Assembly (NCBI RefSeq): GCF_016906305.1
Contig: NZ_JADDOL010000007.1
Location: 62,001-126,000 of the forward strand
Length of the DNA: 64,000 nucleotides
Reading direction: 5' to 3'
Source of the DNA: Alloalcanivorax marinus
GTDB lineage: Bacteria; Pseudomonadota; Gammaproteobacteria; Pseudomonadales; Alcanivoracaceae
In this document: piece by piece, positions 28,130 to 37,389 of the stretch
Layout: each line of letters starts with the position of its first letter
Position numbering within the stretch: position 1 is the first letter of the stretch
Made by a program: the position numbers and the translations under genes
The notes under the pieces: model-generated
Told to the model about the DNA's origin: nothing
Database searches by the model: none
The model's input: only the letters and a program-made list of their open reading frames with translations

Positions 28130-29260
28130 ATGCTGTTCGACTATGACGTATTGCGGTTGATCTGGTGGGCCCTGCTCGGCGTGTTGCTGGTGGCCTTCGC
28201 GGTGACCGACGGGTTTGATATGGGCGTCGCCGCGCTGCTGCCGGCGGTGGCCCGCAACGACGGCCAGCGCCGCCAGGTGATCAACACCGTGGGGCCGGTG
28301 TGGGAAGGCAACCAGGTGTGGTTCATTCTCGGTGGCGGCGCCATCTTCGCCGCCTGGCCGGCGCTGTACGCGGTGAGTTTCTCCGGCTTCTACCTGGCCA
28401 TGTTCCTGATTCTGGTGGCGCTGATCATCCGTCCGGTGGCCTTCAAGTTCCGCTCCAAGCGTGACGAGCCGGCCTGGCGCGGTCGCTGGGACGCGGCCCT
28501 GTGCTTCAGCGGCGTGGTGCCGGCCCTGATCTTCGGCGTCGCCGTGGGCAATGTGCTGCAGGGCGTGCCGTTCCACTTCGACAGCGACCTGCGGCCGTTC
28601 TATACCGGTTCCTTCTTCGGCCTGCTGAACCCGTTCGCGCTGCTCTGCGGGCTGGTGTCGCTGGCCATGCTGGTGCTGCACGGCGCCACCTGGCTGCAGA
28701 TCAAGGCCGACGGCGAGCCCGCCGAGCGCGCCCGCCGGTACGGCATGATCGCCGCCGCCGTGGTCATCGTGCTGTTCGCCATTGGCGGTTTCTGGGTCAG
28801 CGCCATGGACGGCTACCAGGTGGTGGGCGGCCTGGACCCGGTGGGTCCCAGCAACCCGCTGCGCAAGGAAATGACCACCGAAGCCGGTGCCTGGTTGGCC
28901 AACTACGGCGCCCAGCCGCTGCTCTGGCTGGTGCCCCTGGTGGGCTTCGCCGGCGCCGCCCTGGCCATGCTGGGGCTGTACGCGCGCATCGGCGCGCTCA
29001 GCTTCCTGGGCTCCAAGCTGTCGGTGGCGGCCATCATCACCACGGTGGGCGTGTCCATGTTCCCGGTGATCCTGCCCAGCAGCTCCGAGCCGGGGCACAG
29101 CCTGATGGTCTGGGACGCGTCCTCCAGCCACTACACCCTGGGCATCATGCTGATCGCCACCGTGATTCTGCTGCCCATCGTGCTGCTCTACACCGCCTGG
29201 GTGTACAAGGTGCTGTGGGGCAAGGTCCGCGAAAGCGACGTCAACAAGGACATGTACTGA
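28130..29260 (+). CDS. cydB: cytochrome bd ubiquinol oxidase subunit II
   Basis: 376 residues with about nine membrane segments. The N-terminus LRLIWWALLGVLLVAFAVTDGFDMGVAALLP and GPVWEGNQVWFILGGGAIFAAWP are diagnostic of CydB, which scaffolds CydA. It lies 12 bases after cydA and 12 before cydX, so one operon. Confidence 0.97.
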   Translation: MLFDYDVLRLIWWALLGVLLVAFAVTDGFDMGVAALLPAVARNDGQRRQVINTVGPVWEGNQVWFILGGGAIFAAWPALYAVSFSGFYLAMFLILVALIIRPVAFKFRSKRDEPAWRGRWDAALCFSGVVPALIFGVAVGNVLQGVPFHFDSDLRPFYTGSFFGLLNPFALLCGLVSLAMLVLHGATWLQIKADGEPAERARRYGMIAAAVVIVLFAIGGFWVSAMDGYQVVGGLDPVGPSNPLRKEMTTEAGAWLANYGAQPLLWLVPLVGFAGAALAMLGLYARIGALSFLGSKLSVAAIITTVGVSMFPVILPSSSEPGHSLMVWDASSSHYTLGIMLIATVILLPIVLLYTAWVYKVLWGKVRESDVNKDMY

Positions 29261-29272
29261 GGAGAGCCGACA

Positions 29273-29401
29273 ATGTGGTATTTCGCCTGGATTCTCGGTG
29301 TCGGTCTGGCTTGCACCTTCGCCATTCTCAACGCCATGTGGTTCGAGCTGAACGAGGTCACCGAGCAACAGCGACAGCGGGGCGACGACGGCGACGTCTG
29401 A
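29273..29401 (+). CDS. cydX: cytochrome bd oxidase small subunit CydX
   Basis: 42 residues: MWYFAWILGVGLACTFAILN, then AMWFELNEVTEQQRQRGDDG. A single membrane helix followed by a charged tail, starting MWYF-WILG, is the CydX (YbgT) pattern; it stabilises the haem centres of the CydAB complex. The ATG is preceded by GGAGAG. Too short for many gene finders. Confidence 0.93.
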   Translation: MWYFAWILGVGLACTFAILNAMWFELNEVTEQQRQRGDDGDV

Positions 29402-29510
29402 GAGCGGTACCCGGGACCGACGACGGCGGGTGTGATGCAAATAGGGTGAACAGGTCCTAAAATGGCCGCCTTTCGCTGAATCCTGTTGTCGTTGATCGAG
29501 GGAGAACCCC

Positions 29511-30689
29511 ATGCAAGACGTGGTCATTGTCGCCGCCACCCGTACCGCCATCGGCCGCTTTCAGGGCGGCCTGGCGGACCTGCCCGCCACCAAACTGGGC
29601 GAGATCGTGGTCCGCCGGCTGCTCGCCGATACCGGCGTGGACCCGGCCACCGTCAGCGAGCTGATCCTCGGTCAGGTGCTCACCGCCGGCGCCGGCCAGA
29701 ACCCGGCCCGCCAGACCGGCATCCAGGCCGGCCTGCCCCAGGAAGTGCCGGCCCTGACCATCAATAAAGTGTGCGGCTCCGGCCTCAAGGCGGTGCACCT
29801 GGGCAGCCAGGCGATCCGCTGTGGCGAAGCCGACGTGGTGATCGCCGGTGGCCAGGAGAGCATGAGCCTGGCCCCCTACGTGCTGCCCAAGGCACGCACC
29901 GGCCTGCGCATGGGCCACGCCAGCCTGGTGGACTCCATGATCCAGGACGGCCTGTGGGACGCCTTCAACGACTACCACATGGGCATCACCGCCGAGAACC
30001 TGGCGGAAAAATACGGCCTCACCCGCGAGCAGCAGGACCAGTTCGCCGCCGCCTCCCACCGCAAGGCCGCCGCGGCCATCGAGTCCGGCCGCTTCAAGAA
30101 TGAGATCACCCCGGTGGAAGTGCCCCAGCGCAAGGGCGAGCCCAAGGTGGTGGACACCGACGAGCAGCCCCGCGCCGACACCACCGCCGACTCCCTGGGC
30201 GGCCTGCGCCCGGCCTTCAAGAAGGACGGCACCGTGACCGCCGGCAACGCCTCCGCGCTCAACGACGGCGCCGCCGCGGTGATGCTGATGAGCGAAGCCC
30301 GCGCCCGCGAGCTGGGCCTGCCGATCCTGGCGCGCCTGGCCGGCCAGGCCAGCGCCGGCGTGGACCCGGCGATCATGGGCATCGGCCCGGTGTCCGCCAC
30401 CCGCCGCTGTCTGCAGCGGGCCGGCTGGAGCCTGGATCAACTGGACCTGATCGAAGCCAACGAAGCCTTCGCCGCCCAGTCCCTGGCCGTGGGCAAGGAA
30501 CTGGAGTGGGACTTCGACAAGGTCAACGTGAACGGCGGCGCCATCGCCCTGGGCCACCCCATCGGCGCCTCCGGCTGCCGGGTGCTGGTGACCCTGCTCC
30601 ACGAAATGCAGCGCCGGGACGTGAAGAAGGGCCTGGCCACCCTGTGCATCGGCGGCGGTCAGGGCGTGGCCCTGGCGGTGGAACGCTGA
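29511..30689 (+). CDS. acetyl-CoA C-acetyltransferase (thiolase)
   Basis: 392 residues, the normal thiolase length. The nucleophilic Cys lies in [14 protein letters not shown] (about residue 88), and the C-terminal catalytic pair lies in [18 protein letters not shown] and CIGGGQG. The sequence is of the degradative/biosynthetic acetoacetyl-CoA thiolase class (AtoB/PhaA-like). It could serve fatty-acid degradation or polyhydroxybutyrate precursors. It is followed after two bases by pyrC. Confidence 0.94.
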   Translation: MQDVVIVAATRTAIGRFQGGLADLPATKLGEIVVRRLLADTGVDPATVSELILGQVLTAGAGQNPARQTGIQAGLPQEVPALTINKVCGSGLKAVHLGSQAIRCGEADVVIAGGQESMSLAPYVLPKARTGLRMGHASLVDSMIQDGLWDAFNDYHMGITAENLAEKYGLTREQQDQFAAASHRKAAAAIESGRFKNEITPVEVPQRKGEPKVVDTDEQPRADTTADSLGGLRPAFKKDGTVTAGNASALNDGAAAVMLMSEARARELGLPILARLAGQASAGVDPAIMGIGPVSATRRCLQRAGWSLDQLDLIEANEAFAAQSLAVGKELEWDFDKVNVNGGAIALGHPIGASGCRVLVTLLHEMQRRDVKKGLATLCIGGGQGVALAVER

Positions 30690-30691
30690 TC

Positions 30692-31732
30692 ATGGCCGAC
30701 ACCCTGACCCTCACCCGGCCGGACGACTGGCACCTGCACTTCCGTGACGGCGAGATGCTCGCCGAAACGGTGCCGGCCACCGCCCGGGTGTTCCGCCGGG
30801 CCATCGTCATGCCCAACCTGACGCCGCCGGTGACCACCGTGGCCCAGGCCGCCGCCTACCGCGACCGTATTCTCGAGCGGGCGCCCGCCGGCAGCGGCTT
30901 CGAGCCGCTGATGGTGCTGTACCTGACCGACGGGACGCCGGTGGAGGAGGTGGCCCGCGCCGCCGCCAGTGACTTCGTGCACGCCTTCAAGCTGTACCCG
31001 GCCGGCGCCACCACCAACTCCGACAGCGGCGTCACCGACCCGGGCCGCATCGGCCACCTCTACGAGGCCATGGAGAAGCACGACGTGCCGCTGCTGGTGC
31101 ACGGCGAGGTCACCGAAGCGGAGGTCGACATCTTCGACCGGGAGCGGGTGTTCATCGACCGCTACCTGAAGGACATCCGCGAGCGTTACCCGGCCCTGCG
31201 CATCGTCTTTGAGCACGTCACCACCGGCGAGGCGGTGGACTTCGTGCGCGACTCCGGCGAGCTCACCGCCGCCACCGTCACGCCGCAGCATTTGCTGATG
31301 AACCGCAACGACCTGCTGGTGGGCGGCGTGCGCCCGCACAATTACTGTCTGCCGGTGCTGAAACGCCGCACCCACCAGGAAACCATCCAGCGGGCGGTGC
31401 TGGACGGCCACCCGCGCTTCTTCCTGGGCACCGATTCGGCCCCCCACGCGCGCAACAAGAAGGAAGCCGCCTGCGGCTGCGCCGGCTGTTACTCGGCGCG
31501 CGCGGCCCTGCCGTTGTACGCCAGTTTCCTGGACCGCTTCGGCGCCCTGGACAAACTGGAGGGCTTCGCCAGCCACTTCGGCGCCGACTTCTACCGCCTG
31601 CCGCGCAACACCGACACCGTGACCCTGGAACGCCGCGACTGGGCGGTGCCGGACACGGTCACCGCCGCCGGCGAGGCGATGGTGCCGTTCTGGGCCGGCC
31701 AGGCACTGCCCTGGGCGATCCGCGGGCAATGA
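30692..31732 (+). CDS. pyrC: dihydroorotase (PyrC type)
   Basis: 346 residues. It closes carbamoyl-aspartate to dihydroorotate in pyrimidine synthesis. Metal ligands are visible: DDWHLHFRDG (HxH), the carboxylated Lys in FKLYPAGATTNS, His in LLVHGEV and FEHVTT, and the catalytic Asp in LGTDSAPHA. Length and motifs match the E. coli-type dihydroorotase. The stop overlaps the next ATG (ATGA). Confidence 0.95.
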   Translation: MADTLTLTRPDDWHLHFRDGEMLAETVPATARVFRRAIVMPNLTPPVTTVAQAAAYRDRILERAPAGSGFEPLMVLYLTDGTPVEEVARAAASDFVHAFKLYPAGATTNSDSGVTDPGRIGHLYEAMEKHDVPLLVHGEVTEAEVDIFDRERVFIDRYLKDIRERYPALRIVFEHVTTGEAVDFVRDSGELTAATVTPQHLLMNRNDLLVGGVRPHNYCLPVLKRRTHQETIQRAVLDGHPRFFLGTDSAPHARNKKEAACGCAGCYSARAALPLYASFLDRFGALDKLEGFASHFGADFYRLPRNTDTVTLERRDWAVPDTVTAAGEAMVPFWAGQALPWAIRGQ

Positions 31733-32778
31733 GCCCCCCGCCCGTTCCCCTGGTGGTGTTGACCGGGTTCCTGGGCAGCGGTAAAACCACGCTGCTCAAC
31801 CGCTGGCTGGGCCAGCGCGGCGACCTGGCGGTGGTGATCAACGAACTGGGCGACATCGGCATCGATCAGGACCTGGCGCGCCGGGTGGGCGCGCCGATCA
31901 GCCTGCTGGCCGGCGGCTGCGTCTGCTGCGCGGTGCAGGGCACCCTGCGCACCACCCTGCGCAACCTCTATATGGCCCGGGCCGGCGGCGACCTGCCGCC
32001 GTTTTCCCTGGTGCTGCTGGAAACCACCGGCGCCGCCGACCCGTTCGGGGTCACCGCGGTGCTCGAGCAGGATGCCTGGCTGCGCAAGCGCTTCCGGTTG
32101 CGTTCGGTGCTGACCACGGTGGACCGCGTCGCCGGCCAGGCGGCCCTGGCCCGGCACCCGGAGGCCCTGGAGCAGGTCACCGCCGCCGACGTGCTGCTGC
32201 TGACCAAGACCGACCGGGCCGGCGGCGACCAAAGCGCTCTGATCGAACAGCTGCGCCGGCTCAATCCCCGCGCCGAGGTGGGAGAGGCCGCGTCCGCCGA
32301 CGCCGGCCTGCTGGACCGGGACTTCCCCAGGCGGTGCCGGATCACCGGCGCGCTGGCGCCCACCGGGCCGCTGGCGCCGGGCGCCGCCCTGGCCCCGGCC
32401 GCTGCCCTGTCCGGTCCCGGCCACCGCCTGCATCCCGCCGGTCTTCGCTGGCGCGGGCGAATCCCCTATGATCGGCTGCAGGAGGCCCTGGCCGCGCTGC
32501 GTGACAGCGCCGGCGACGAGCTGGTGCGCCTCAAGGGGCTGGTGGCCATCGAAAAACTGGACGGCCCGCTGCTGATTCAGGCGGTCACCGGCCAGCCCGT
32601 GGAGATGGCGCCGCTGCCCGCCTGGCCGGACGGCGACGACGACAGCCGTCTGGTGGTGATCGCCGCCGGCGACGACCCGGACCGGCCGGCCCGCTGGCTG
32701 GCGGACTGGCGCCGGCGTCTGGCGCTCAAGGAGGCACCGACTTGCGACTCAAGCGACTCACACGGCTCACACGAATAG
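31729..32778 (+). CDS. CobW/COG0523-family GTPase, probable zinc chaperone
   Basis: 349 residues. P-loop GFLGSGKTTLLNRWL, the metal-binding CxCC motif in GGCVCCAVQG, the ETTGAADP switch and the TKTD base-recognition motif define the G3E GTPase COG0523 group. The CobW C-terminal domain contains RWRGRIPYDRLQEAL. The tail ends CDSSDSHGSHE, with extra potential ligands. The next gene resembles zinc-binding DUF2796 proteins, so a zinc role is the best guess. Confidence 0.87.
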   Translation: MSPPPVPLVVLTGFLGSGKTTLLNRWLGQRGDLAVVINELGDIGIDQDLARRVGAPISLLAGGCVCCAVQGTLRTTLRNLYMARAGGDLPPFSLVLLETTGAADPFGVTAVLEQDAWLRKRFRLRSVLTTVDRVAGQAALARHPEALEQVTAADVLLLTKTDRAGGDQSALIEQLRRLNPRAEVGEAASADAGLLDRDFPRRCRITGALAPTGPLAPGAALAPAAALSGPGHRLHPAGLRWRGRIPYDRLQEALAALRDSAGDELVRLKGLVAIEKLDGPLLIQAVTGQPVEMAPLPAWPDGDDDSRLVVIAAGDDPDRPARWLADWRRRLALKEAPTCDSSDSHGSHE

Positions 32779-33308
32779 GGACGGCCCTGACCGCCGCCGT
32801 ACTGGGCACGGTGCTTGGCGCCGGCGCCCTGGCCGCCGGCGACGGCGACCGCCGGGAGGCCGGCAGTCTGGAACTGGCCCTGCACGGCCAGGCGCTGGTG
32901 GCGCGGCTGACCCTGCCGGCCAGCCAGGTGGTGGGCTTCGAACGGGCACCCGCCAACGACGACGAGAGAATGGCGGTCACCGAGGCCCTGCAGCGGCTCG
33001 GCGAGGCCCGCAACGTGCTGGAGCCCATGCCCGAGGCCCTGTGCAGCGTCACCCGCGAACAGGCGGACACCGGGCTGACCACCGCGAACCCGACCCCGCC
33101 GGTCACTTTCCAGGGCCGCTATGCCTGGCGCTGCGAGCATCCGGAAGCGCTGCTGGGCGTGGACATCCCGCTGCTGGAGTTCGTCAACGGCGTGCCGCTG
33201 GAGACCCTGGTGGTGGGCCCGGGCGGCGAGCGCTCGCGGACCGTGCGCGCGCCGCAGACCCGCATTCCCCTTGTTGAAGCAGAAGGGGCTGGCGACGCCG
33301 ACGGTTAG
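32742..33308 (+). CDS. secreted DUF2796 (ZrgA-like) protein
   Basis: 188 residues from a TTG start that has AAGGAGG six to twelve bases upstream. A signal peptide is followed by SLELALHGQALVARLTLPAS and QVVGFERAPANDDERMAV, the DUF2796 pattern. ZrgA of Vibrio is a periplasmic zinc-binding protein of this family. The His-rich stretch usual in the family is almost absent here. It overlaps the CobW gene by 37 bases, so translation is coupled. Confidence 0.72.
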   Translation: MRLKRLTRLTRIGTALTAAVLGTVLGAGALAAGDGDRREAGSLELALHGQALVARLTLPASQVVGFERAPANDDERMAVTEALQRLGEARNVLEPMPEALCSVTREQADTGLTTANPTPPVTFQGRYAWRCEHPEALLGVDIPLLEFVNGVPLETLVVGPGGERSRTVRAPQTRIPLVEAEGAGDADG

Positions 33309-33419
33309 GCACGGCCCCGCATATTTTTCAAAGCTATACCCGGTGGCCCGGCCAGGTCGGGTATGCTGCCGGCAGGCCAGTCACTCACGCAATGACTCAC
33401 CAATAAGAAGGAGCGCCAC

Positions 33420-35576
33420 GTGCCCGAGCGAATGGATGACGCCTACCAGGCCGCCGATCGCATTATCGAACTGACCGGCGGCGAGATTCGCCTGGGCCTG
33501 CCGCTGGGGCTGGGCAAGCCCAACCGGCTGGTCAATGCCCTGTACCGGCGCGTGGAGGCCGACCCGTCCCTGTCCCTGGACATCTACACCGCCCTGTCCC
33601 TGGGCCGGCCCGCCGCCGGCAGCGACCTGGAGCGGCGCTTTCTGGCGCCGTTCGCGGACCGGGTATTCGGTGATTACGAGGAACTGGACTACCTCAAGGC
33701 GGTGCGCAAGGACGCCCTGCCGGACAACATCCGCGTCTACGAATTCTTCTTCCAGCCGGGCAGTCTGCTCGGCAGCGAAACCGCCCAGCGCCACTACATC
33801 AGCGTCAACTACACCCACGCCGCCCGCGACATCAACGCCCGCGGCGTCAATGTGGTGGCCCAGTTGCTGGCGGTGCGCGGCGAGGGCGACGGGCGCCGCT
33901 ACAGCTTTTCCTGCAACCCGGAAGTGACCCTGGAACTGCTGCCCATGCTCAAGGCCCGCCGCGAGGCCGGCGAAACCATCGTGGCGGTGGGGCAGGTGCA
34001 CCACGATCTGCCGTTCATGGGCAACGACGCGGAACTGGGCGAGTGGTTCGACGAGATGGACATCGTGATCGACGATCCCCGGGCGCAGACCCGCCTGTTC
34101 AGCACCCCCAACATGCCGGTGGTGCTGCAGGACCATTTCGTCGGCCTGCACGCCAGTACCCTGGTACGTGACGGCGGCACCCTGCAGATCGGCATTGGCG
34201 CCCTGGGCGACGCCCTGGTGCACCACACCCGCCGGCGGGAGCAGCGCAACGACGACTACCGCACGCTGCTGGACGCTCTGGAATTGCCCGAGGAACACCG
34301 CGACCTGATCCACCGGGAGGGCGGCGACGGCCGCTTCGAACTGGGCCTGTACGGCTGCAGCGAGATGATGACCCACGGTCTGCTGCGGCTGATCGACGAC
34401 GGCATCATCCGCCGGCCGGTGTACGACTGGATCGGCCTGCAGCGGGAATGCCTGGAGCACGCCGAATGCGTGCCGGGTCTCGACCTGATCGACGGGCTGC
34501 GCCGGCGCCGGCACATTTCCTCGCCGCTGCGCCCGGAGCAGCTCAAGCGGCTCACCGACTTCGGCGTGCTGCGCCACGGCCTGACCGTGGAGGGCAACCG
34601 CCTGCGCCTGCCCAACGACGACAGCGTGCCCAACGACCTGGACCATCCGGACACCCGCGAGGCCCTGGAAACCTGGCTGGGCGACAGCCTGCAGGGCGGC
34701 ATCATCATGCACGGCGGGTTCTTTCTGGGGCCGCAATCCTTCTACCAGCGGCTGCGCGAGCTGGACGAGGAGACCCGCGCCAGGATCAACATGACCCGGG
34801 TCAACCAGATCAACGACCTGTACGGTGGCGAGGAACTGCGCATCGCCCAGCGGCGCGACGCCCGTTTTATCAATACCGCTTTCACCGTCACCCTGCTGGG
34901 CGCGGCGGTCTCCGACCAGCTCGACGACGGCCGCGTGCTCAGTGGCGTGGGCGGCCAGTACAACTTCGTCAGCCAGGCCCACGAACTGCCCGGCGCGCGT
35001 TCCATTCTGATGACCCGTGCCTGGCGCCAGCGCGGCGGCGAGGCGGCGTCCAATGTGCTGTTCTCCTACGCCCACAACACCATCCCGCGCCACCTGCGCG
35101 ATATGGTGGTCACCGAGTACGGCGTCGCCGACCTGCGCGGCAAAACCGACGAGGAAGTGGTGATGGCCATGCTCAACGTGGCCGACAGCCGCTTCCAGGT
35201 GGAGCTGATGGAGCAGGCTCAGAACGCCGGCAAGCTGCGCCACGACTATCAGATCCCGGAACGTTTCCGGCACAACAACCCGGACTTCCTGCGCCGGGTG
35301 GCGGAGCAGGGCGACGACCAGGCCTTCGCCACCTTCCCCCTGGGCACGGACTTCGACGCCACCGAGCAGCGGCTGCTGAAAGCGCTCACCTGGCTGAAGG
35401 AAACCGTGGGCCAGAAGGACTATTTCAAGCTGGCCCGCGAGGCGCTGCTGCACGACCACGACCCGGAGCAGCACGCCGAGGCGCTGGCGCGCATGGGGCT
35501 GGCGGAACCGGACGGGCTGCGGGAGCGGCTGTATCAGCGGTTACTGCTTACCGCCTTGGACGCGGATCGCGGCTAA
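33420..35576 (+). CDS. acetyl-CoA hydrolase/CoA-transferase family protein
   Basis: 718 residues, larger than most family members (about 500-640). AAGGAG precedes the GTG start. The C-terminal AcetylCoA hydrolase domain has GGVGGQYNFVSQAHELPGAR-like sequence (SGVGGQYNFV) and MVVTEYGVADLRGKTDEE. The IGIGALGDALVHH stretch is the CoA-transferase glycine motif. It probably moves CoA between acyl-CoAs and carboxylates; substrate unknown. The stop codon lies in a partial REP sequence. Confidence 0.84.
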   Translation: MPERMDDAYQAADRIIELTGGEIRLGLPLGLGKPNRLVNALYRRVEADPSLSLDIYTALSLGRPAAGSDLERRFLAPFADRVFGDYEELDYLKAVRKDALPDNIRVYEFFFQPGSLLGSETAQRHYISVNYTHAARDINARGVNVVAQLLAVRGEGDGRRYSFSCNPEVTLELLPMLKARREAGETIVAVGQVHHDLPFMGNDAELGEWFDEMDIVIDDPRAQTRLFSTPNMPVVLQDHFVGLHASTLVRDGGTLQIGIGALGDALVHHTRRREQRNDDYRTLLDALELPEEHRDLIHREGGDGRFELGLYGCSEMMTHGLLRLIDDGIIRRPVYDWIGLQRECLEHAECVPGLDLIDGLRRRRHISSPLRPEQLKRLTDFGVLRHGLTVEGNRLRLPNDDSVPNDLDHPDTREALETWLGDSLQGGIIMHGGFFLGPQSFYQRLRELDEETRARINMTRVNQINDLYGGEELRIAQRRDARFINTAFTVTLLGAAVSDQLDDGRVLSGVGGQYNFVSQAHELPGARSILMTRAWRQRGGEAASNVLFSYAHNTIPRHLRDMVVTEYGVADLRGKTDEEVVMAMLNVADSRFQVELMEQAQNAGKLRHDYQIPERFRHNNPDFLRRVAEQGDDQAFATFPLGTDFDATEQRLLKALTWLKETVGQKDYFKLAREALLHDHDPEQHAEALARMGLAEPDGLRERLYQRLLLTALDADRG

Positions 35577-35581
35577 GGCGG

Positions 35582-35637
35582 ATCGCGGCTGAAGCCGCTC
35601 CTACAAAGTCCCCTGTAGGAGCGACTTCAGTCGCGAT
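35582..35637. repeat. REP pair (REPIN-like)
   Basis: A reverse unit 35582-35604 (ATCGCGGCTGAAGCCGCTCC, then TAC) and a forward unit 35615-35637 (GTAGGAGCGACTTCAGTCGC, then GAT), ten bases apart. The outer copy also supplies the last codons of the DUF4282 gene. A further partial unit overlaps the stop of the CoA-transferase gene. Confidence 0.82.
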
Positions 35638-36163
35638 CCCCATCACCGTCGCGGGGCGGCGGGGGAGGTGGGGGTGGGCGGCGGCGGCTGGAGAGCACCC
35701 GCCAGAACGGAATGCGCCGGGTCACCGACACCATCTCGTCCACCGAATCGCCGATGCCGGAGAGCCGGTCCACGGTGTCGCGCAGCCCGGCCAGCTGGTC
35801 CACATGGGCGGAAATCTTGAACACCACCATGTAGAACTCCAGCAGCGCCCGCAGCAGCGTGGCGCAGAACAGAAACAGCAAGGGCCCGCCGATAAACAGG
35901 AAAAACAGCCCCCGCCAGGTGGACGCCATGAACGCTTCCACGCACAGATACAGCAGTCCCAGCACGATGGCCGCCAGGGCCACCCCGTATACGCCGGGGA
36001 TCACCTGAATGATCATGTATTTGTCGAAGCGGAAATTGAACAACTCCCGCCAGTACTCCCACGCCCAGAACCAGCCGCGCCGCAGGCGCTCGTTCACGGC
36101 TTCGCCCTGAGGCGCCTCGTCGCCTTCCGGCGGGGTGGGGCGTTGCGGTTGCTCGTCTACCAT
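35627..36163 (-). CDS. DUF4282 membrane protein
   Basis: 178 residues. The DUF4282 core is a pair of membrane helices: FRFDKYMIIQVIPGVYGVAL and FLFIGGPLLFLFCATLLRALLEFYMVVFKI. An acidic/Pro-rich N-terminus and a C-terminal amphipathic segment, then eight consecutive Pro, follow. The function of the family is unknown. The last residues (DGDGDRD) are coded by a REP element. Its start overlaps the end of the DUF2804 gene by seven bases. Confidence 0.78.
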   Translation of the reverse strand: MVDEQPQRPTPPEGDEAPQGEAVNERLRRGWFWAWEYWRELFNFRFDKYMIIQVIPGVYGVALAAIVLGLLYLCVEAFMASTWRGLFFLFIGGPLLFLFCATLLRALLEFYMVVFKISAHVDQLAGLRDTVDRLSGIGDSVDEMVSVTRRIPFWRVLSSRRRPPPPPPPPRDGDGDRD

Positions 36164-37218
36164 TTCGCGTACTGCTCCTCGACGAAGCCGTGCAGGCCCC
36201 GTACCGTCAGGGGCGCCTCGCCGGCGAGGCGGATCTCGCCATCGAAGCGCCCGAAAAGTTGATGGAAGTTGCTGGCGAACAGACCCAGATTAAGCCGTTC
36301 CCGGTGGCGACCCAGGGGCGTGAACGTCAGCGCCACCTGGCCACAACGGCTGGTCACCCGCCAGGGCTGCTGCAAATCGTCGCGGCGGTAGTCGAAGCGC
36401 ACGCCGTCGACCTTGACCAGCACGTCGTCCAGCCACAGGCAGTTTTCATTGACGCCGGTCTCGTTGACGCCGCAGGACAGGTTCAAACCCAGCCGCCGGC
36501 CGTCCACCCGCCCGGACAGGCAGGCCCAGTTCCAGAAGGTTTCCCGGCGCATATAGCCGGCGGAAAAATCGTGGTGCCCGCCGGCGTTGCCGAGCGCCGC
36601 CAGATCCTGTTCCCGCCCGTCCCGCCGCAGGGTACCGGCCACGTCCACGCCGGCCACCTTGTTGGCGTAGGTCCAGCCGCTGATGCCGGTGCGCGTGCAC
36701 AGCGACATGGGTCGGTAGCCCGCCGGCTCGTGCAGGGTCGCCCGCAGCTCCAGGTCCGGCAAGGTCACCCGCAGGCTTTTGTGCCGGCCGTCCGCGCCCT
36801 CCTGGTAACCCATGCGGATCGACACCTTGCCCTGATCAAAGCGGCTCTCGCCGTCCAGCGGCGAGGCGCTCAGCGTCAGCGCCCGCGCCAGCGGCGAGCG
36901 CCAGGTGTGCTCGCGCAGCCGCCCGCTGGCGGGCTCGAACACATAGAAGAACGCCAGCCCCAGGTACGCCGTATCGGCCAGCGCGCAGCCGATCAGCAGG
37001 TCGTCGCTGACCAGGCCGAAATATTGGAACTGTTTGTAATGGAAATGCCTGGCCCGGCGCGGCGCCGGCTGCCCCAGGGGGCGCCGGTAATCGTGATCGC
37101 GCCCGTTGATGAGCGCCACCGTATCCGGAAACAAGCCCAGGCGGACCTGGCCGTCCGGCGCCACCAGCTCGGTGGGCTGAGGGTCAAGGCGCGGATCAAA
37201 CCCCTTGGCAATGTGCAT
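36157..37218 (-). CDS. DUF2804 family protein
   Basis: 353 residues, typical for DUF2804. Recognisable blocks: RRARHFHYKQFQYFGLVSDD, GISGWTYANKVAG, HDFSAGYMRRETFWNWACLSG and NLSCGVNETGVNENCLW. The biochemical role is unknown; the fold is expected to be beta-rich. It is translationally coupled to the DUF4282 gene. Confidence 0.85.
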   Translation of the reverse strand: MHIAKGFDPRLDPQPTELVAPDGQVRLGLFPDTVALINGRDHDYRRPLGQPAPRRARHFHYKQFQYFGLVSDDLLIGCALADTAYLGLAFFYVFEPASGRLREHTWRSPLARALTLSASPLDGESRFDQGKVSIRMGYQEGADGRHKSLRVTLPDLELRATLHEPAGYRPMSLCTRTGISGWTYANKVAGVDVAGTLRRDGREQDLAALGNAGGHHDFSAGYMRRETFWNWACLSGRVDGRRLGLNLSCGVNETGVNENCLWLDDVLVKVDGVRFDYRRDDLQQPWRVTSRCGQVALTFTPLGRHRERLNLGLFASNFHQLFGRFDGEIRLAGEAPLTVRGLHGFVEEQYAKW

Positions 37219-37389
37219 GGCGGTCCCGGTCCCCGATAAAAGACGAAGCGCTCAACATAGCCAGCGCTTTCACGGCGGGCAAGCAAGCGCTCGGTTCTGT
37301 CGGACAGTCCAGGGCGGACGCCTCTCTCGCCGGCGGCAAGGATGCCGGAACGGAAGAGAGGCGCGCCCGAAGGAGAAGGGGGCGTGGGA

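Noticed and set aside
26348-29551. A 1067-codon open frame antisense to cydABX, and similar long antisense frames opposite alaS, the cytochrome lipoprotein and the CoA-transferase
   Set aside because: Mirror images of strongly coding high-GC genes; their translations are His/Gln/Gly/Ala-rich and match no family.
37219-37389. Small gene between the DUF2804 and PadR genes
   Set aside because: Possible frames lack ribosome sites and extend into antisense of the neighbours.
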